Counted from the first letter of the stretch, positions 35,269 to 44,942 are shown. The stretch: DNA of 56,713 nt from Bdellovibrionales bacterium (GCA_020628165.1 JAHDFM010000022.1:1-56713), one strand, 5' to 3'. Made by a program: numbers and translations. The notes: generated by a model from the letters alone, not told the origin.

Positions 35269-36600
35269 ATGAAAGCTGATATTGAAAAAAATGAAGGACT
35301 TTTACGCAAAATCAACATTACTGTGCCACAAAATGATGTGAACACAGCCTTCGAACAGGTCTATTCATATATCAACAACAATGTCTCTATCAAAGGCTTC
35401 CGTAAGGGCAAAGTACCGATGAGTAAAATCAAATCTCTTTATGCAGACAAAGCTCAGCAAGATGTTGCCGAAAGCTTAGTGAGTAAAGGCTACCAATTTG
35501 CCGTTGAAGAGCATGACCTCAAGCCTCTTGGCCAACCTCACATCCACCTTAACAACAAAGCCGAAGAGAACAAAGAGTTCGTTTTTTCTGCTGAAATTGA
35601 AGTTAGACCTGAAATTGTCCTCAAAAAAGTCGAAGGGCTCAAAGTCGAAAAAGAAAAGTTTACCATCAATGACACTGAAGTAGACCAGGTTTTAGAAAAC
35701 TTACAAAAGCAAAATGCGGAAGAGTCACCAATTCTGATTGAGCGTCCAGCTGAGATGGGCGATGTCGCTGAGATTGACTTTTTTGGAACCGTTGCTGGAC
35801 AGCCACTTGAAAAAGGCTCAGCTAAAAACTTCAAACTTGAACTTGGCAGCAACAGCTTCATTGAAGGTTTCGAAGAGGGTATCGTTGGTATGGCCATCGG
35901 TGGTGAAGTGAACTTGAAACTCAATTTCCCTGAAGAGTATCATGAAAAAGCCATTGCAGGACAGCCTGTCGAATTTAAAGTCAACTTACACAAGCTCTAT
36001 AAAAAAGAAGTCCCTGAGCTCAACGATGAGTTTGCTCAGAAAATGGGAGAACAGTTCAAAACAGTTGATGACCTCAAGGATGCTATTAAAAAAGACATTG
36101 AACAAAGAGAAAACAATCGTATTGAAGAAGATCTTAAGGCTCGAGTTATTGAGGCTCTCGTTGCAGAAAACCCAGTAGACGTGCCCGAAAAAATCAAGAA
36201 CAACCAAAAAGCTCAAATCATTGAAGATTCAAAACAAAAAATGAAGGGCCAAGGTATGAGCGATGGTGACTTTGAAGAGTACAAAAAGAAATGGGATCAC
36301 GAGTTTGAAGACACAGCCGCTTTCATGGTGAAGTCCACCTTCCTAATTGATGAAATCGCCAAGCAACAAAATATTTCTGTGACTGAAAAAGAAGTGCAAG
36401 AGCGTATAACTATGCACTCCATGCAAATGGGCTTACCGCTAGAAAACTTAATGAAGTTTTATGAAGAAGGTGGTCGCATGGGCAACTTGCGCTTTCAACT
36501 CACACAAGAAAAAGTGGTTAATTTTTTAAAAGAGAACTCGGTGATCTTAGAACTTCCTAAAGAAGAGCTCACTGAAAATAAGAAAGGGCAGCCAGCTTAA
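35269..36600 (+). CDS. tig: Trigger factor (ribosome-associated chaperone/prolyl isomerase)
   Basis: A 443-residue protein from ATG 35269 (Shine-Dalgarno GTGGAGAT). The open frame extends upstream to 35086 but that part is not trigger-factor-like and overlaps the divergent ATPase gene. Ribosome-binding signature KGFRKGKVPMS near residue 43; FKBP-type PPIase domain around residues 160-240 (GDVAEIDFFGTVAGQPLEKG, split); C-terminal helical arms to the end. It binds nascent chains at the exit tunnel. Usually beside clpPX, but here separated from them by about 11 kb. Confidence 0.95.
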   Translation: MKADIEKNEGLLRKINITVPQNDVNTAFEQVYSYINNNVSIKGFRKGKVPMSKIKSLYADKAQQDVAESLVSKGYQFAVEEHDLKPLGQPHIHLNNKAEENKEFVFSAEIEVRPEIVLKKVEGLKVEKEKFTINDTEVDQVLENLQKQNAEESPILIERPAEMGDVAEIDFFGTVAGQPLEKGSAKNFKLELGSNSFIEGFEEGIVGMAIGGEVNLKLNFPEEYHEKAIAGQPVEFKVNLHKLYKKEVPELNDEFAQKMGEQFKTVDDLKDAIKKDIEQRENNRIEEDLKARVIEALVAENPVDVPEKIKNNQKAQIIEDSKQKMKGQGMSDGDFEEYKKKWDHEFEDTAAFMVKSTFLIDEIAKQQNISVTEKEVQERITMHSMQMGLPLENLMKFYEEGGRMGNLRFQLTQEKVVNFLKENSVILELPKEELTENKKGQPA

Positions 36601-36671
36601 TCCAAAAACTTAAAGACATCTTTGTTCTTAAACTGCTTAAACTTATACCGTCTTAAAATTATTATTTTTTA

Positions 36672-36703
36672 TAGTGTTACTCTTAGAGTTAAGAGTAACA
36701 CTA
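36672..36703. repeat. Perfect 14-bp hairpin between convergent tig and sulP
   Basis: TAGTGTTACTCTTA-GAGT-TAAGAGTAACACTA. It lies between two convergent genes and probably ends transcription of both. It lacks a T run on either strand, so it is not a textbook intrinsic terminator. Confidence 0.6.
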
Positions 36704-36741
36704 ACTAAATTATCAAAGTTACTTTTGAGACACCCTAAACC

Positions 36742-38274
36742 TCATGTGTCTGGCGATAACACTTTATAATTTGGATCTTCCATAATATTAATTTCAATCA
36801 TTGTACCTGCATTATCTAAAAGTCTGCGACAGTCAGAACTTAAATGCTTTATAATGACTTGTTTATTGACCGCGACATACTTAGATGTGACTTTTTTTAG
36901 AGCCTCAATGCCACTGTGATCAACAACTCTAGACTCTTTAAAATCAATGATCACTTTTTCAGGGTCTCCGTACGCATCGAATTTTTTTACAAATAAAGCT
37001 GAAGACGCAAAAAATAAAGGTCCCCACACTTCATAGACTTTGGTTCCATCATCATCTATTGATTTCCTGACTCGAATTCGAATGGCGCTCTCCCAGGCGA
37101 AGACAAGTGCTGAGGCGATAACACCTATAATCACGGCAATAGCTAGATCAAATATGACCGTCATCACAGTAACTAGCACTAGAACAATCGCATCTGTTTT
37201 AGGTATTTTGTTTAATATACGAAAGCTTGTCCATTCAAAGGTACCGATACAGACCATGAACATCACTCCGACTAAGGCTGCGACAGGAACTAACTCAATC
37301 AGGCTTGATGCGAACAGTATAAATGATAACAAAGAAAGCGCAGCCACCACTCCAGACACTCGGGTCCTAGCGCCTGAACTTACATTGATAATACTTTGAC
37401 CAATCATTGCACAACCACCCATGCCGCCAAAAAATCCAGTAACAATATTGGAGGCACCTTGAGCAACACACTCTTTATTACTGCGACCTCTTGTTTCCGT
37501 GAGCTCATCGACAATTGTTAAGGTTAAAAGTGATTCAATCAAGCCTATGCCCGCTAATATAAGTGAATAGGGAAAAATAATTTTCAAGGTTTCAAAGTTA
37601 AACGGAACAGAAGGTATATTGAACCGAGGGAAGCCACCTTTGATAGAGGCAATATCACCCACAGACTTGGTCGGTAAATTGAATATGTAAACTATTGCAA
37701 AAATGGCCAAGATAGCGACCAATGAAGCCGGCACTGCTTTGGTTAGCTTGGGAGTGACATAAATGATCAACATCGTCACCGCAATCAGCACTCCCATTAA
37801 GGCTAAAGAGCTCTGGCCCATCCACTCTGTCGTCAACCCATCTGGGGACGAAACTTTAAATTGCCCAAATTGAGCAATAAAGATAACAATCGCTAGGCCA
37901 TTCACAAACCCATATATAACCGGTTCGGGGACAATTCGAATGAACTTACCTAATTTCAAATAACCAAAAAGAATCTGTAAAACCCCCATTAAAATGACGG
38001 TTGCGAACAAATACTGAACGCCATGATTTTGAACAAGCGCCACCATCACAACGGCCAAAGCACCGGTTGCACCAGAAATCATCCCTGGGCGTCCCCCAAA
38101 AAGGGACGTAATCAAACAAACCAGAAAAGCGGCGTACAAACCAACTAGGGGCTCCACTCCTGCAATAAAAGAAAAGGCTACAGCTTCTGGGACCAGTGCA
38201 AGAGCTACTGTGATGCCAGCCATAATTTCAAGTTTAATATCGTGCTGTTTGAAGTAATTTTGAATAATGGGCAT
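36742..38274 (-). CDS. SulP family anion transporter with STAS domain
   Basis: A 510-residue membrane protein with about 11-12 transmembrane segments and the SulP marks VALALVPEAVAFSFIAGVEP, GLYAAFLVCLITSLFGGRPG and GFFGGMGGCAMIGQSIINV. A C-terminal STAS domain follows (VIIDFKESRVVDHSGIEAL). Members move sulfate, bicarbonate or other anions, usually with Na+ or H+. The sequence does not decide between them; the GGMGGCAMIGQSxINV form is common in bicarbonate- or sulfate-type bacterial SulP. Single gene. The 203-base gap at 38275-38477 before ctpA has no supportable gene. Confidence 0.92.
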   Translation of the reverse strand: MPIIQNYFKQHDIKLEIMAGITVALALVPEAVAFSFIAGVEPLVGLYAAFLVCLITSLFGGRPGMISGATGALAVVMVALVQNHGVQYLFATVILMGVLQILFGYLKLGKFIRIVPEPVIYGFVNGLAIVIFIAQFGQFKVSSPDGLTTEWMGQSSLALMGVLIAVTMLIIYVTPKLTKAVPASLVAILAIFAIVYIFNLPTKSVGDIASIKGGFPRFNIPSVPFNFETLKIIFPYSLILAGIGLIESLLTLTIVDELTETRGRSNKECVAQGASNIVTGFFGGMGGCAMIGQSIINVSSGARTRVSGVVAALSLLSFILFASSLIELVPVAALVGVMFMVCIGTFEWTSFRILNKIPKTDAIVLVLVTVMTVIFDLAIAVIIGVIASALVFAWESAIRIRVRKSIDDDGTKVYEVWGPLFFASSALFVKKFDAYGDPEKVIIDFKESRVVDHSGIEALKKVTSKYVAVNKQVIIKHLSSDCRRLLDNAGTMIEINIMEDPNYKVLSPDT

Positions 38275-38477
38275 GAAGAATCCTAAGAACAGAGGGTCGA
38301 AAGAAAATTATATTTTTAAAATATTACTCTACAGGTTTTGTGATCAATTTCTATTGTTAATATCCAGGTTGTAAAAAATAAAGTTATCGATTCACGAAAA
38401 AATGAACAAAACTAATTGCTACCATGCCATTACACATGACGCGGGTTTGCTACTACTAGGAATCAGGAACCTTTTGG

Positions 38478-39812
38478 TTAGCGGTTCATTTTGTCGATGA
38501 CCTTCCATGCTTTTAAGTAGTTGTAGGCTTGGGAGATTTGGTAATCTTGATCCATTAACTTTTCGCCTTTTGACATGGTCATTTTTTGTGTCGCCTTTTT
38601 CCACCATGGTACCTTAGTGCTCGCTTTTTCGCGCTCTCCGATCAAATGACCTTTGATGTCTTTTTCTTGTTTCACTTTCTTTTTAATAATGGATTTTTTG
38701 AAGTCTTCAACCTTTACATTTTCAATATAGACATCTGGCTCAACACCCACCGACTGGATGGATTGACCGCTTGGTGTGTAGTACCTAGCGACAGTTAATT
38801 TTAAACCTGAACCGTCACCTAAACGAATCACTGACTGAACGGACCCTTTACCAAAACTTTTTTGCCCCATGACCACGCCTCGCTTGTTATCTTTAAGGGC
38901 TGCTGCAACGATTTCACTGGCACTGGCTGAGTATTCATCAATGAGCACGATCACTGGCACGTCTTCAAAAGTGCCAGGCTTTGTTGCAGATTTTACTTCC
39001 TTCTTTTTTTTATCTCGTCCAATAATACTGACAATGTCACCCTTCGGTAAAAATAGATCCGACACTTTTACTGCTTGGTCTAACAATCCACCTGGGTTTT
39101 GTCTTAAGTCTAAAATTAAACCTTTCAGTCCGTTTTTTTTCTGGTGATTGACTAAGTATTTTTTCAGGTCTCTAGCTGTGTGCTCAATGAAGTTGGTGAT
39201 TTTAAAATACCCATAACCAGCTTCAAGGTCTGTGTATTTCACCGACTTAATTTTTATGACTCCCCTTTTTATTGGAATGACTGTTGGTTCGTCGAGACCT
39301 TCACGAATGATTCCTAACTTAATCACAGTTCCGTTCTTCCCTTTCATGTGTTGGGCAGCCTCCACTAATGTGAAACCTTTGGTGGAAACTCCGTTGATAG
39401 AAATCACTTTATCACCAGGCTTGATGCCAGCCTTCCAAGCTGGCGTGTCTTCAATGGGTGAAATGATTGTCAAAATTCCTTTACGAACAGTGATTTCTAT
39501 TCCTATACCGCCAAATTCTCCACTGGTTTCATTTTCAAATTCTTTAAACACATCCGGTGGTAAAAAGTTGGTGTGCGGATCTAAGACCGATAGCATTCCT
39601 TTCAAGCCACCATAGATTAAATTTTTATACTCAACCTTTTCGACATAGTATTTTTGAGCCAGGTTCAGCACTCGCGTGAATAGCTGTAGGTTCAAGTATC
39701 TGTCTTTTGCATAAACTGATACGCCAATCACACTGAATAGTATCAAGGCCATCGAAATGATCGATGTAATGAATACAAATTTTATTGAGCGCTTTATTTT
39801 TTTTCTTTTCAC
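38478..39812 (-). CDS. C-terminal processing peptidase (S41, CtpA/Prc type)
   Basis: A 444-residue periplasmic protease with an N-terminal signal anchor (residues 10-30). A PDZ domain follows (FGGIGIEITVRKGILTII, then AGIKPGDKVISINGVS). The S41 catalytic core has the Ser in DEYSASASEIVAAALKDN and the Lys in GQKSFGKGSVQS. It trims C-terminal ends of envelope proteins; relatives cut peptidoglycan hydrolases. GTG start with GGGAG upstream. Last gene of ftsE-ftsX-envC-ctpA, 12 bases after envC, which suggests that it controls turnover of division-linked cell wall enzymes. Confidence 0.92.
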   Translation of the reverse strand: MKRKKIKRSIKFVFITSIISMALILFSVIGVSVYAKDRYLNLQLFTRVLNLAQKYYVEKVEYKNLIYGGLKGMLSVLDPHTNFLPPDVFKEFENETSGEFGGIGIEITVRKGILTIISPIEDTPAWKAGIKPGDKVISINGVSTKGFTLVEAAQHMKGKNGTVIKLGIIREGLDEPTVIPIKRGVIKIKSVKYTDLEAGYGYFKITNFIEHTARDLKKYLVNHQKKNGLKGLILDLRQNPGGLLDQAVKVSDLFLPKGDIVSIIGRDKKKKEVKSATKPGTFEDVPVIVLIDEYSASASEIVAAALKDNKRGVVMGQKSFGKGSVQSVIRLGDGSGLKLTVARYYTPSGQSIQSVGVEPDVYIENVKVEDFKKSIIKKKVKQEKDIKGHLIGEREKASTKVPWWKKATQKMTMSKGEKLMDQDYQISQAYNYLKAWKVIDKMNR

Positions 39813-39824
39813 AATAACTCCCTA

Positions 39825-40994
39825 TTACAATTGTGACATGTCTTTATTTAAATCCACCCAACTTGTTGGGTTGATTGGCTCTGAAAAGTATCTTATTTCA
39901 AAATACGATCCATACTTTTGATAAATTGGTGACTTTGCAATGGTCCCAATTTTATGGTGAATGTTTAACTTATCACCTTCATTTACAAAAACCTCTTTAT
40001 TATTTCCGTAGACCGTATAATAGTGGTCTCCATGACTTACAATGATCACTTTACCTAGGCCACGCATATCGCCAACAAAGCTAACACGACCTGGATGAAC
40101 ATTTCTTACGGCAGATTCACGCACTGAAGAAATAAACAAACCATTTTTCTTAATTTTATTTTTATAGACAGGGTCTTTAAAAACTCCGAAGCGACTCGTG
40201 ATCATGCCATTGACAGGTAGCTTTAAATAACCCTTTTGTTCAAAAAAATCTGTACCAAAAAGAGCGTTCAAATCGTCTATTTTATCACTGATGGCTAACT
40301 TTTGAGTTGTGTTTTTGATGTTGCTCAATTTTTTTAAATATTTATTTTTTTGTTTTTTTAAATGACTTAGCAAGACTCGCTTAGAGCGAACCTCTTTGCG
40401 CAACTCTTTGTTTTGCTCTTCGAGATCAGCAACAAGAATGTCTGATTTTTCAATTCCTTTTTTTAAGTCTTCTTTGGCCTCTTTGAGCTCTTTAAGGTCA
40501 TTAGCATAACTGATAATAGCATCGTAATCCGACTCAGAAATTATTTTTAAAAACTTTTTATTTCTTTCTAGCTCATTAAAAGATTTTGATTTCAACACAT
40601 AAAATAGAGCGTTTTGTGATGATAATTTATAAAGAGCTCTGATTTGCCTGGAAATCTTGGTTTTTTTACTAGAAATATTTACTGTGAGAGTCTTAATTTT
40701 TTTATTGAGGTCCTCAATTTTATGATTGGTATGTTGCAGTTCTGAGTTCAACTTATTGCGCCTTCTTTGAATCACCATTAATTTTCTATTTGTGTTATAG
40801 AGAGTCTTGCGCACTTTCCGCGTAAAAATATCACTTTCTAGAATTTTTGACTTTGTTTTTTCGTACTTTTTGGTGAGTCGGTTAACGATTTCTTTTTTAA
40901 ATTGGTTTTCTGAGACTTGTGCATCATCAGCATTTGTGTGGATCACTATTGAGCAGAGAATTAATAAACAAATTCTTTGCAAAAGTTTAATCAC
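39825..40994 (-). CDS. envC: EnvC-like murein hydrolase activator (coiled coil plus degenerate LytM)
   Basis: A 389-residue exported protein. Signal peptide to about residue 22, a long coiled coil (about 30-240, rich in Lys, Glu, Leu), and a C-terminal M23/LytM fold: GMITSRFGVFKDPVYKNKIKKNGLF, split, then VSHGDHYYTVYGN and FEIRYFSEPINPTSWVDL. The zinc ligands are lost (HxxxD replaced by KNGLF, HxH by E-I-R), as in EnvC, which activates amidases rather than cutting peptidoglycan. Starts at GTG inside the end of ftsX. It should be driven by FtsEX at the division site. Confidence 0.88.
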   Translation of the reverse strand: MIKLLQRICLLILCSIVIHTNADDAQVSENQFKKEIVNRLTKKYEKTKSKILESDIFTRKVRKTLYNTNRKLMVIQRRRNKLNSELQHTNHKIEDLNKKIKTLTVNISSKKTKISRQIRALYKLSSQNALFYVLKSKSFNELERNKKFLKIISESDYDAIISYANDLKELKEAKEDLKKGIEKSDILVADLEEQNKELRKEVRSKRVLLSHLKKQKNKYLKKLSNIKNTTQKLAISDKIDDLNALFGTDFFEQKGYLKLPVNGMITSRFGVFKDPVYKNKIKKNGLFISSVRESAVRNVHPGRVSFVGDMRGLGKVIIVSHGDHYYTVYGNNKEVFVNEGDKLNIHHKIGTIAKSPIYQKYGSYFEIRYFSEPINPTSWVDLNKDMSQL

Positions 40995-41919
40995 TCAGAG
41001 CCGCCCACCCTGTGTTCATTTTTCCTATGCACAACATCGCACTCATTGCACCCAAGACAGAAGAAGCCAAACAGATCAGCAACGAAATATGCAGAGGTAA
41101 AAATTGTAAATTTAAATTAGCAAATAAGCTTTCTGCATTATTGGCTGCAGATATAGAAACAATCGACTGGTAAAGAGCATAAGTCAGTCCAATAGAAATA
41201 GCAGAGGAAATCAACCCCATAAACGCACCCTCTAAAATAAATGGCATACGAATGTACATACGTGTAGCACCAACCAACTCAAGCACTTCAATTTCTTTGC
41301 GTCTTTGTGCTATTGAGGACTTAATAGAGTTTCCTACTACTAAAAACACACTCATCAATAAAAACAAAATAAAGGCAAGGCTACCAATATTGTAACTCGC
41401 TAAGATGGCCGAATACTTATTCACCCAACTTTTGCCGTAAGATATGTCTTCCACTCCAATCACGCTGAGCAAGCCATCAACAAAAGAGCCAACTTTATTA
41501 AAACCTGCCTTGTTATTAAATTGCTCATTAATCTTCAAAGCAAAACTAGAGGGCAAAGGGTTCACATCATTCTCTTCTAAGACAAAGCTTGGTAACTGTT
41601 CAGCCATTTTGGTCTTAAAATCTTGTAGAGCCATGTCTTTACTCACATAAGCAACATCAGAAAATATTTTTGATTCTTCAATCAGCGTTTTGATTTTTGC
41701 TTTGTGCTCTTCTTTCTCGCCTTCCGTTGTTAAGTAAACACTCACTTGAAAAGATTCAGACACCTCTTTAAAAATATGATTGATATTATTTAATACAAGA
41801 ACTGTGACAGTGACCACTAAAAACGAGCCAACCATAACAAGTAAAGTAGTCATTTGTAAGCTGAACTTTTTTAGCCAGCTATATTTGAGTTGTTCTAAAA
41901 AGAGCTTAAAGTATCCCAC
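40987..41919 (-). CDS. ftsX: Cell division protein FtsX
   Basis: About 310 residues. N-terminal cytoplasmic helix and first transmembrane segment (LLVMVGSFLVVTVTVLVL), a periplasmic domain (about 50-180) that should bind EnvC, then three more transmembrane segments with a QRRKEIEVLELVGATRMYIRMPF loop typical of FtsX. The frame opens at TTG 41925, but GTG 41919 has GGGG six bases before it. Overlaps ftsE by 14 bases. With FtsE it forms a mechanotransmitting ABC complex that couples division to peptidoglycan hydrolysis. Confidence 0.92.
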   Translation of the reverse strand: MGYFKLFLEQLKYSWLKKFSLQMTTLLVMVGSFLVVTVTVLVLNNINHIFKEVSESFQVSVYLTTEGEKEEHKAKIKTLIEESKIFSDVAYVSKDMALQDFKTKMAEQLPSFVLEENDVNPLPSSFALKINEQFNNKAGFNKVGSFVDGLLSVIGVEDISYGKSWVNKYSAILASYNIGSLAFILFLLMSVFLVVGNSIKSSIAQRRKEIEVLELVGATRMYIRMPFILEGAFMGLISSAISIGLTYALYQSIVSISAANNAESLFANLNLQFLPLHISLLICLASSVLGAMSAMLCIGKMNTGWAALSD

Positions 41920-42565
41920 TGACAACCCCAGCTTTAATTTCTATATGTTTTTTCTTTTTTCTTTTGACCATTTCTAAGTCATGGGTTGCAACAAAGACAG
42001 TCGTTCCTTGTGCATTCACTTTTTCTAATAAGGTCATAATTTCTTCTGCCAAAGCTGGGTCTAAGTTTCCCGTCGGCTCATCGGCAATTAATAAATTTGG
42101 TTGGTGAATTAAGGCTCTAGCGATAGCTACACGTTGCTGCTCCCCACCAGATAACTGTAATGGATAAACATTGGCTTTGTGTCCTAAAGACACTTGCTCT
42201 AAAACGTTATTAGCGCGACTAACAATTTCTTTATGATTAAAGCCCTTCACTTTTAATGGTAAAGATATATTTTCTAATACTGTTTTGTCGTTGATTAGTT
42301 TAAAATCTTGGTAAATCACTCCAATTTTTTTTCTAAAATTTGGAATCGACGAATTGGTCAGTTTATTTAAATTATCACCGAGAACATTGATTTCACCAGA
42401 TGTTGGGTGATCAAATGCGGATAGCAATTTGAAAAAGGTGGTTTTACCTGCGCCACTTGGGCCAGTTAAAAAAACAAACTCACCACGTTCAATATTGAGT
42501 GTGACATCTTTTAGAGCATGATTTGGACCGGGATAAGTTTTGTATACATGTTTGAATGAAATCAT
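41906..42565 (-). CDS. ftsE: Cell division ATP-binding protein FtsE
   Basis: A 219-residue ABC ATPase: Walker A GPSGAGKTTFFKL, Q-loop GVIYQDFKL, signature LSGGEQQRVAIARAL, Walker B LLIADEPTGNLDP, switch His ATHDLEMV. The GNLDP and IYQDF forms are typical of FtsE. No good Shine-Dalgarno is adjacent to ATG 42565; it may rely on coupling to the short gene 9 bases upstream. Confidence 0.95.
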   Translation of the reverse strand: MISFKHVYKTYPGPNHALKDVTLNIERGEFVFLTGPSGAGKTTFFKLLSAFDHPTSGEINVLGDNLNKLTNSSIPNFRKKIGVIYQDFKLINDKTVLENISLPLKVKGFNHKEIVSRANNVLEQVSLGHKANVYPLQLSGGEQQRVAIARALIHQPNLLIADEPTGNLDPALAEEIMTLLEKVNAQGTTVFVATHDLEMVKRKKKKHIEIKAGVVSGIL

Positions 42566-42574
42566 GTATATATA

Positions 42575-42829
42575 TTACAACAACTTCCCCTCAACAAGCA
42601 GGTCTAGAATTTTATTATGCTGGACTTTCATCGCCAACTTTATCAATTTTGAGCTAGTTAATTTACCAGCAGGCAAAACTTCACCGTAAGATGTTTTAAT
42701 ACTTTTAACTACAGCACCGTTTTGAAAAATTCGACTGACAAAGTAAGGGTTGAACTGACCCCAATCTTCCGTCTGTATGTGGTAGGACGAGCCCTTCACT
42801 TCGATGTCTGTATTAAACCCTTTTTCCAA
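42575..42829 (-). CDS. Short protein heading the ftsEX operon, function unknown
   Basis: An 84-residue protein with no ATG start. TTG 42829 is chosen because AAGGG lies 7 bases before it and the N-terminus then reads MEKGFNTDIEV. The frame is open from 42898 but that stretch runs through an AT palindrome. Body: SSYHIQTEDWGQFNPYFVSRIF-type segment, then NGAVVKSIKTSYGEV. From memory, short proteins with HIQTED-W/G and a K-T/S-x-Y motif occur in delta-type bacteria, but I cannot name a function. Position suggests a role with FtsEX. Confidence 0.6.
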   Translation of the reverse strand: MEKGFNTDIEVKGSSYHIQTEDWGQFNPYFVSRIFQNGAVVKSIKTSYGEVLPAGKLTSSKLIKLAMKVQHNKILDLLVEGKLL

Positions 42830-42862
42830 CTCAATTCCCTTGCGATATAAAGTTGTTTTGTA

Positions 42863-42893
42863 TTTTTTTAGTAAAAACTGTTTACTAAAAAAA
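42863..42893. repeat. 13-bp inverted repeat upstream of the ftsEX operon
   Basis: TTTTTTTAGTAAA (42863-42875), five-base loop, TTTACTAAAAAAA (42881-42893). It sits 34 bases before the chosen start of the first gene. It could be an operator or an AT-rich hairpin; it is not terminator-shaped on either strand. Confidence 0.5.
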
Positions 42894-43106
42894 ATCAAAA
42901 ACGAAACTAATTTTAATTTAGCATTTTTAAAAAAAATTCACCAGAATAGATTCAGTGTCTCAATTAAATACACAAATTGTTAGCCCTTTAGACATTGAAC
43001 AAAAACTTCACTAGCTCCTGACAATTCAACTTGAAACAACACATAAATAACTAAAAATACTAATAAAAAATTAAACAAACTGGTCTTTTCTCCGATAAGT
43101 ATTCAA

Positions 43107-44942
43107 ATGCTTAGATCCAGTTTAAAAACCCTTTTTAGCATTATGATTTTATCTCTTTTTGCAACTGGTTGTGGGGTCGTTACTGAAGATGGTAGCAAGC
43201 ACATAAAATCACTCAACAGCAGAATCAGCCCAACGTTCACTGGCGTTGCTGAAAAATCTTTTTGTAACACTCCAATAGTACACTCATCACCTTCGACAAT
43301 TACTGGAACAGCCACATACACAGAACGAGAACCCAACGGCAGTGGTCTAGGCTCAGAAAGTCCTCTTAGAAATATTCGTCATGCTGAGATTGAAGTGTAC
43401 AACTCAACTGGACAAATCATTCAATGCTCAAGTGTCGATGCTAGTGGAAACTTCTCTTTCGATGTTCCAACAGGTCCAGAGACTTTAGTGCTTCGAATCA
43501 ACTCAAGAGCCGATAATAATTTTGTAAAAGCATCGATACTCAATATGCCTGAGCAAAACCTTTTATATTTTATTCAAACAAGCTTTGTCGGCAACGCCAG
43601 TAAAAATATTGGCAACCTCAATGCATCTGCCACCGCTTCAAATTATGTGGGTGCAGCCTTTCACATCCTGGATTTGATAACATCAACTAATGATTATTTA
43701 CGAACTGAGGTCGGCAACTGCTCAGTGGCAATTGATGGATGTGTTGATTTTACCGTCGCAGACAAGGTGAGTGTTTATTGGGAGCCGGGCTTCAACCCAA
43801 ATAGTTATTATGGGGACCCAGAAAGTGGTGTGAGCTTTTACATTCGTGGATTTTTTAGACTATTTATCCTTGGTGGAATCAATGGCGATGTCGACTCTTC
43901 CGATACGGACCATTTTGATGACACCATAGTAGTCCATGAGTATGGACACTTTTTACAAGACGTCTACTCAACTGATGACACTCCAGGTGGAGCTCACGAC
44001 GGCACCGTACCTATCGACCCACGCCTTGCCTTATCGGAAGCTTGGGCCAATGTCCTACAAGCGGCCGTCAACTACGGGCCGGCCGACCCCAATCCACTTT
44101 ACCTAGACACGGCCGGCAACGTTGACGGCACTGTCACCGCAAATTTATTAAATATTCCTTTAGAAGATCAAGTCGATGGCTGCACCATTGCCACCATTGG
44201 TTGCGACAATCCAACAGAAATTGGTGAAGGCAACTACCGAGAGTTCGCTATCACCCGCGCTTTGTGGGACGTCATCGACACCGTCGATGATTCTGAAACA
44301 GTCAGTGGTGACTTTAACCAGATTTGGGCCAGCATAACTTCAGGAAATGGCTTCATATCTGACACCAACTCCCGCTTTCGTTCTGCCGGTTTACTTTATG
44401 ACATTCAAGGCAGTTTATCACAAGGGGCCACAACCCCTATCACCGATTGGACGGCAGCTCTCACTCAAACTGAAAATTTGCAATTGAATAACCGTGGTTC
44501 CTACGCTCAACGTTTAACTGCAACCGGTGGATGTCCTGTTAGAAACTTTAACATTAACCCACTCAATGAGATTTTTGACAACCGAGAATTTGACACTTCA
44601 AACCTTTACTTTAACAACGACTTTTACCACTACAAACAAACCGTTTCTGGCCCTGCAAACTTTGCCCTCAATTATTTGAGCGGCCCAGGAGTCGAGGCTG
44701 ACTTAGATTTATTTATATATAACGAAGCCGCCGAGTACGGCGAGTTTATAGATATGGTTGGACAGGCGCGAGGGTTCACAAACACGCCTGCTACAGATGT
44801 TGAAACAGAAACAATTAACATCAGTAATTTGCCAGCTGGGGATTATTTAATAAATGTAAAAGTGAAGACACATTTGTCGGCCAGTGTTGGCGCTAGCACT
44901 GACTATGAGCTCACTTTAGGAGGAACACGCTTATGCCCGTAG
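43107..44942 (+). CDS. Lipoprotein zinc metalloprotease-like protein (HExxH)
   Basis: A 611-residue lipoprotein (signal MLRSSLKTLFSIMILSLFATGC, lipobox ATGC at residue 22, given here in two parts by the reader's break). A beta-rich domain at about 50-160 may be a carboxypeptidase-like or Ig repeat. The catalytic motif VVHEYGHFLQD lies near residue 277, with the likely third ligand in ALSEAWANVL about 30 residues on, as in gluzincins. The C-terminal region resembles a pre-peptidase (PPC) beta domain (DLDLFIYN, LPAGDYLINVKV). Its end overlaps the next gene by 10 bases. Likely surface protease; substrate unknown. Confidence 0.8.
   Translation: MLRSSLKTLFSIMILSLFATGCGVVTEDGSKHIKSLNSRISPTFTGVAEKSFCNTPIVHSSPSTITGTATYTEREPNGSGLGSESPLRNIRHAEIEVYNSTGQIIQCSSVDASGNFSFDVPTGPETLVLRINSRADNNFVKASILNMPEQNLLYFIQTSFVGNASKNIGNLNASATASNYVGAAFHILDLITSTNDYLRTEVGNCSVAIDGCVDFTVADKVSVYWEPGFNPNSYYGDPESGVSFYIRGFFRLFILGGINGDVDSSDTDHFDDTIVVHEYGHFLQDVYSTDDTPGGAHDGTVPIDPRLALSEAWANVLQAAVNYGPADPNPLYLDTAGNVDGTVTANLLNIPLEDQVDGCTIATIGCDNPTEIGEGNYREFAITRALWDVIDTVDDSETVSGDFNQIWASITSGNGFISDTNSRFRSAGLLYDIQGSLSQGATTPITDWTAALTQTENLQLNNRGSYAQRLTATGGCPVRNFNINPLNEIFDNREFDTSNLYFNNDFYHYKQTVSGPANFALNYLSGPGVEADLDLFIYNEAAEYGEFIDMVGQARGFTNTPATDVETETINISNLPAGDYLINVKVKTHLSASVGASTDYELTLGGTRLCP

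Noticed and set aside
35538-35924. 128-codon frame antisense to trigger factor
   Set aside because: Shadow of a well-supported gene, no ribosome site and no domain.
37040-37399. 119-codon frame antisense to the SulP gene
   Set aside because: Shadow frame; the SulP reading is unambiguous.
38419-38607. 62-codon minus-strand frame at the end of ctpA
   Set aside because: Overlaps ctpA in another frame and has no features of its own.
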